A DNA stretch of 64,000 nt from CBDEGR01 sp965237895 (lineage in GTDB: Bacteria > Acidobacteriota > Terriglobia > UBA7540 > JAPUME01). The stretch is from contig CBDEGR010000002.1 of assembly GCA_965237895.1 (NCBI GenBank), forward strand, positions 744,001 to 808,000, given 5' to 3'. The notes beneath the pieces are model-generated. The model was given only the letters and a program-made list of their open reading frames with translations. It was not told where the DNA came from and did not search any database. Positions 61,650 to 64,000 of this stretch are shown here, piece by piece. Position 1 is the stretch's first letter; each line of letters opens with the position of its first letter. The position numbers were made by a program, and so were the translations under genes.

Positions 61650-63041
61650 ATGGCAACCAGGGTGGAAGTGTCGTCTCCAAAGCAAATGTCGGCGCGAAAG
61701 GAAGGAGTTTCCTCAGGGACTTCCTCTGGCGGTTACGGGCCGGGCCAAGCTCCCGCATGGGAGGATTTCTCAAAGTGTATCCGCTGCGGTCTCTGCCTGA
61801 ACGCCTGCCCAACCTATCGGGAATTGGGCGTGGAGATGGACTCCCCCCGCGGGCGAATCTATCAGATGGTTCAGGTAGAGCGTGGCCGCCTGCCGCTGGA
61901 TCAGAGTTTCGTCCGCCACATGGATTCCTGCCTGGGGTGCCTTGCCTGTGAGACGGCCTGCCCGTCGGGCGTCGAGTACCATAAGTTAATTGAGGCCGCC
62001 CGCAGCCAGATTGAGCGTTTCTACAAGCGGTCGCCGATGACCGGTTTGCTGCGGCGCTTGTTCCTGCAGGGGCTGACCTCTCCCGTTTTCCTGAAGACGG
62101 CCGGGTTGATGCTCCGGTGGGTCCAGCGTCTGGGGATTGAAGCCGTGATGCGAAGAACGGCGAAGCTCTTCAGCCGCCGCTTGTATAACATTACCCGCCT
62201 TGCCCCGCGGATGGACCGGAGGTTCTTTTTCGAGCAGCTCGGTACGATGGCGCCGGCTGAGGGCGAGCCCCGTTACCGGGTGGCGTTCTTTGCCGGATGT
62301 ATTACGAACCTCTCTTTTTCGGAGTTGAACGAAGCGACCGTGCGGGTGCTGGCGCGGAACGGCTGCGAAGTGGTCATCCCGAAAGATCAGGTCTGCTGCG
62401 GGGCGCTGCACGTTCACTCCGGAGTTCCGGACACGGCGCGGAGCCTGGGGAGGCGGAATTTCAAAGCCTTCGCCGAGTTGGTGGACGGGGGAAAACTGGA
62501 CGCCATCATCACCAATGCGGCGGGCTGCGGCTCGGTGCTGAAGGAATATCCGGAGCTGTTTGCGGAAGAGAAGGATCTGCCGGCGGCGACGAAGTTCAGT
62601 TCGCGGGTGCGCGACGTGACGGAATTTCTTGCCGAAATCGGTTTGAGCCGGAAGCCGGGGCCGGTGGCAGTCCGCGCCACCTATCAGGACCCCTGTCACC
62701 TGGGTCACGCGCAGCGGATTCGCTCCGCCCCTCGGCGGCTGCTGCGGGAGGTGCCCGGCCTCGAATTGATCGAATTAAAAGAATCCGATATTTGCTGCGG
62801 CAGCGCCGGCATTTATAATGTAGTGCAAAATGACATGGCCGAAAATCTGTTGGCCGCGAAGATGGACCGCGTGGATGAGACCGGGGCCGAACTGGTGCTC
62901 ACGGCCAATCCGGGGTGCATGCTTCAACTGAAAGCGGGAGTGGCCGACTCGGCGCGGCCCGGGCGGCGCGTACTGCACGTCGTCGAACTGCTGGACGAAG
63001 CGTACCGGAAGGCAGAGATTTCCAATTCCGAATCGAGGTGA
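61650..63041 (+). CDS. glcF: Glycolate oxidase iron-sulfur subunit GlcF
   Basis: Electron-transfer subunit. Two [4Fe-4S] ferredoxin motifs are CIRCGLCLNACPTYRELG (Cys43, 46, 49, 53) and CLGCLACETACPSGVEY. Two CCG domains follow: FFAGCITN...DQVCCGALHVHSG and YQDPCHLGHAQRIR...SDICCGSAGIYNV, as in heterodisulfide-reductase-like subunits. The 463-residue length is normal. An unusual N-terminal extension of about 35 residues rich in Ser and Gly precedes the first cluster. It starts 22 bp after glcE and completes the glycolate dehydrogenase operon. Confidence 0.94.
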   Translation: MATRVEVSSPKQMSARKEGVSSGTSSGGYGPGQAPAWEDFSKCIRCGLCLNACPTYRELGVEMDSPRGRIYQMVQVERGRLPLDQSFVRHMDSCLGCLACETACPSGVEYHKLIEAARSQIERFYKRSPMTGLLRRLFLQGLTSPVFLKTAGLMLRWVQRLGIEAVMRRTAKLFSRRLYNITRLAPRMDRRFFFEQLGTMAPAEGEPRYRVAFFAGCITNLSFSELNEATVRVLARNGCEVVIPKDQVCCGALHVHSGVPDTARSLGRRNFKAFAELVDGGKLDAIITNAAGCGSVLKEYPELFAEEKDLPAATKFSSRVRDVTEFLAEIGLSRKPGPVAVRATYQDPCHLGHAQRIRSAPRRLLREVPGLELIELKESDICCGSAGIYNVVQNDMAENLLAAKMDRVDETGAELVLTANPGCMLQLKAGVADSARPGRRVLHVVELLDEAYRKAEISNSESR

Positions 63042-63044
63042 AAC

Positions 63045-64000
63045 ATGGCAACGGGATCAACTTCCAACGGGGAACCCGAGACTTTGCAACCGGTGGATTC
63101 CGCCGATCTCCACAACTTGAAGAACTACCAGGAGACCTACAAGAATTTCAAGTGGGAGTCGGTTCACGCGGAGTTCGACTGGCATAAGACGGGCAAGGTG
63201 AATATGGCGCACGAAGCCATCGACCGCCACCTGGGCAAGGGGCGCGGCGACAAGCTCGCCTTGATCTATTCCGATAAGGACGGCACCCGGCAGTTCACCT
63301 ACCAGGAGCTCTCCGCGCTCTCGAACCGCTTCGCCAACGTGTTGCGAAAGATCGGCATCAAGAAGGGCGACCGTGTCTTTGTCTTCTCGCCCCGTAAGCC
63401 GCAACTCTACGTCTCCGTCCTGGGTATCCTCAAGATCGGAGCCATTCCCAGCCCGTTGTTTGAGGCCTTCGGCGAAGGCGCCGTGCGCGACCGCATGGCC
63501 GATGCCGAAGCAGTCGCGCTGGTCACTGTACCGGATTTGCTGGGCCGCGTGGCGGTGAAGGACCTACCCGCGCTCAAGCACATCATCCTCATCGGCGGCG
63601 AGCGCGAAGGGCTGCCGGCCGGCCAGTACAGCTACGACGCGGAGATGGAGAAGGCCGACGAGAAGACCGAGATCGAATGGCTGACGCTCGAAGACCCGCT
63701 CATCATGCACTACACGTCCGGCTCCACCGGCAAGCCGAAAGGCGTGCTGCACGTGCAGAATGCCATGATCGGCCATCTGATGACGGGCCGCTGGGTGCTC
63801 GACATGCAGGAGGACGACATCTATTGGTGCACGGCCGACCCGGGCTGGGTGACCGGCACCTCCTACGGCATCTTCTCGCCGTGGCTGAACGGCGTGACCA
63901 ACGTCGTTGTGGGCGGACGCTTCAGCGCCGAGGATTGGTACGCCGCCATCGCCAAGCATAAGGTCACCATCTGGTACAGCGCGCCGACCGCCTTCCGCAT
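63045..64000 (+). CDS. acsA: Acetyl-CoA synthetase-like AMP-forming ligase, partial
   Basis: Incomplete at the right edge (318 codons visible). The ATG at 63045 lies 3 bp after the glcF stop with GAGGTG upstream. It matches the AMP-forming acetyl-CoA synthetase group: the P-loop is LIMHYTSGSTGKPKGVLHVQ and ADPGWVTGTSYGIFSPWLNG follows, with NYQETYKNFKWESVHAEFDW near the N terminus. It activates acetate or a related short acid to acyl-CoA. Immediate linkage to glcDEF suggests co-expression during growth on C2 compounds; the exact substrate cannot be fixed from this part. Confidence 0.9.
   Translation, partial: MATGSTSNGEPETLQPVDSADLHNLKNYQETYKNFKWESVHAEFDWHKTGKVNMAHEAIDRHLGKGRGDKLALIYSDKDGTRQFTYQELSALSNRFANVLRKIGIKKGDRVFVFSPRKPQLYVSVLGILKIGAIPSPLFEAFGEGAVRDRMADAEAVALVTVPDLLGRVAVKDLPALKHIILIGGEREGLPAGQYSYDAEMEKADEKTEIEWLTLEDPLIMHYTSGSTGKPKGVLHVQNAMIGHLMTGRWVLDMQEDDIYWCTADPGWVTGTSYGIFSPWLNGVTNVVVGGRFSAEDWYAAIAKHKVTIWYSAPTAFR

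Overview
The window is about 60% GC and gene-dense. It reads as a chromosomal segment of an uncultivated Gram-negative bacterium. Tat-exported Gfo/Idh/MocA and sugar-isomerase enzymes, a CRTAC1-type (FG-GAP/ASPIC-UnbV) secreted protein, a PD40 propeller, BON/glycine-zipper lipoproteins and a TonB-receptor remnant with an FNVFNRVNF-type ending are all common in Acidobacteriota and neighbouring phyla. The phylum assignment is inference only. There is no rRNA, CRISPR array or recognisable prophage.

Layout. 0.3-7.4 kb: TCA-cycle cluster acnA-icd-mdh, split by an AT-richer TPR/HEPN-like gene that carries an in-frame TGA. 7.5-11.5 kb: a sulfatase-superfamily enzyme and a PhoD-like phosphatase. 11.6-14.4 kb: polyamine cluster (pyruvoyl arginine decarboxylase, deoxyhypusine-synthase-like enzyme, agmatinase) containing four tandem 19-bp units that each carry a Shine-Dalgarno-like core. 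14.5-19.5 kb: secreted M28 peptidase, a broken nucleotide-transporter-like gene, a PD40 propeller and a decayed secreted helical protein. 19.9-24.5 kb: asparagine synthetase and two envelope glycosyltransferases. 24.8-31.1 kb: lipoprotein, MEDS-domain protein, LysR regulator, aspartokinase, threonine synthase. 31.2-36.3 kb: a tightly overlapped operon of a DtxR-type metalloregulator, a MauG-like di-heme protein and a PhnDCE-type ABC importer. 36.4-40.6 kb: SnoaL-like protein, MscS channel, second glycine-zipper-type lipoprotein (damaged), nucleoside hydrolase. 41-42.4 kb: a graveyard of gene fragments and frameshifted small genes. 42.6-46.7 kb: rhodanese, tsaD, ilvD. 46.8-47.0 kb: tRNA-Gly and tRNA-Cys. 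47.1-53.7 kb: Tat sugar-metabolism genes sharing a duplicated leader and signal peptide, a hydroxyacid dehydrogenase, a chorismate-lyase-like protein, a D-amino-acid dehydrogenase and an SPFH remnant. 53.8-56.7 kb: a CRTAC1-thioredoxin fusion interrupted by TGA. 56.8-58.2 kb: an IS1182-like element with inverted repeats and a 4-bp target duplication. 58.8-64.0 kb: glcDEF glycolate oxidase followed by an acetyl-CoA-synthetase-type gene that runs off the window.

Functionally the clear modules are central carbon flow (TCA cycle, glycolate to glyoxylate, acyl-CoA activation), arginine-to-polyamine synthesis, aspartate-family and branched-chain amino acid synthesis, and a metal-regulated importer operon. 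A strong secondary theme is broken genes: at least eight show one-base frameshifts, several in short homopolymers, and five internal stops in four genes are all TGA. Some may be assembly errors, others real decay; the findings separate what is visible from what is inferred.
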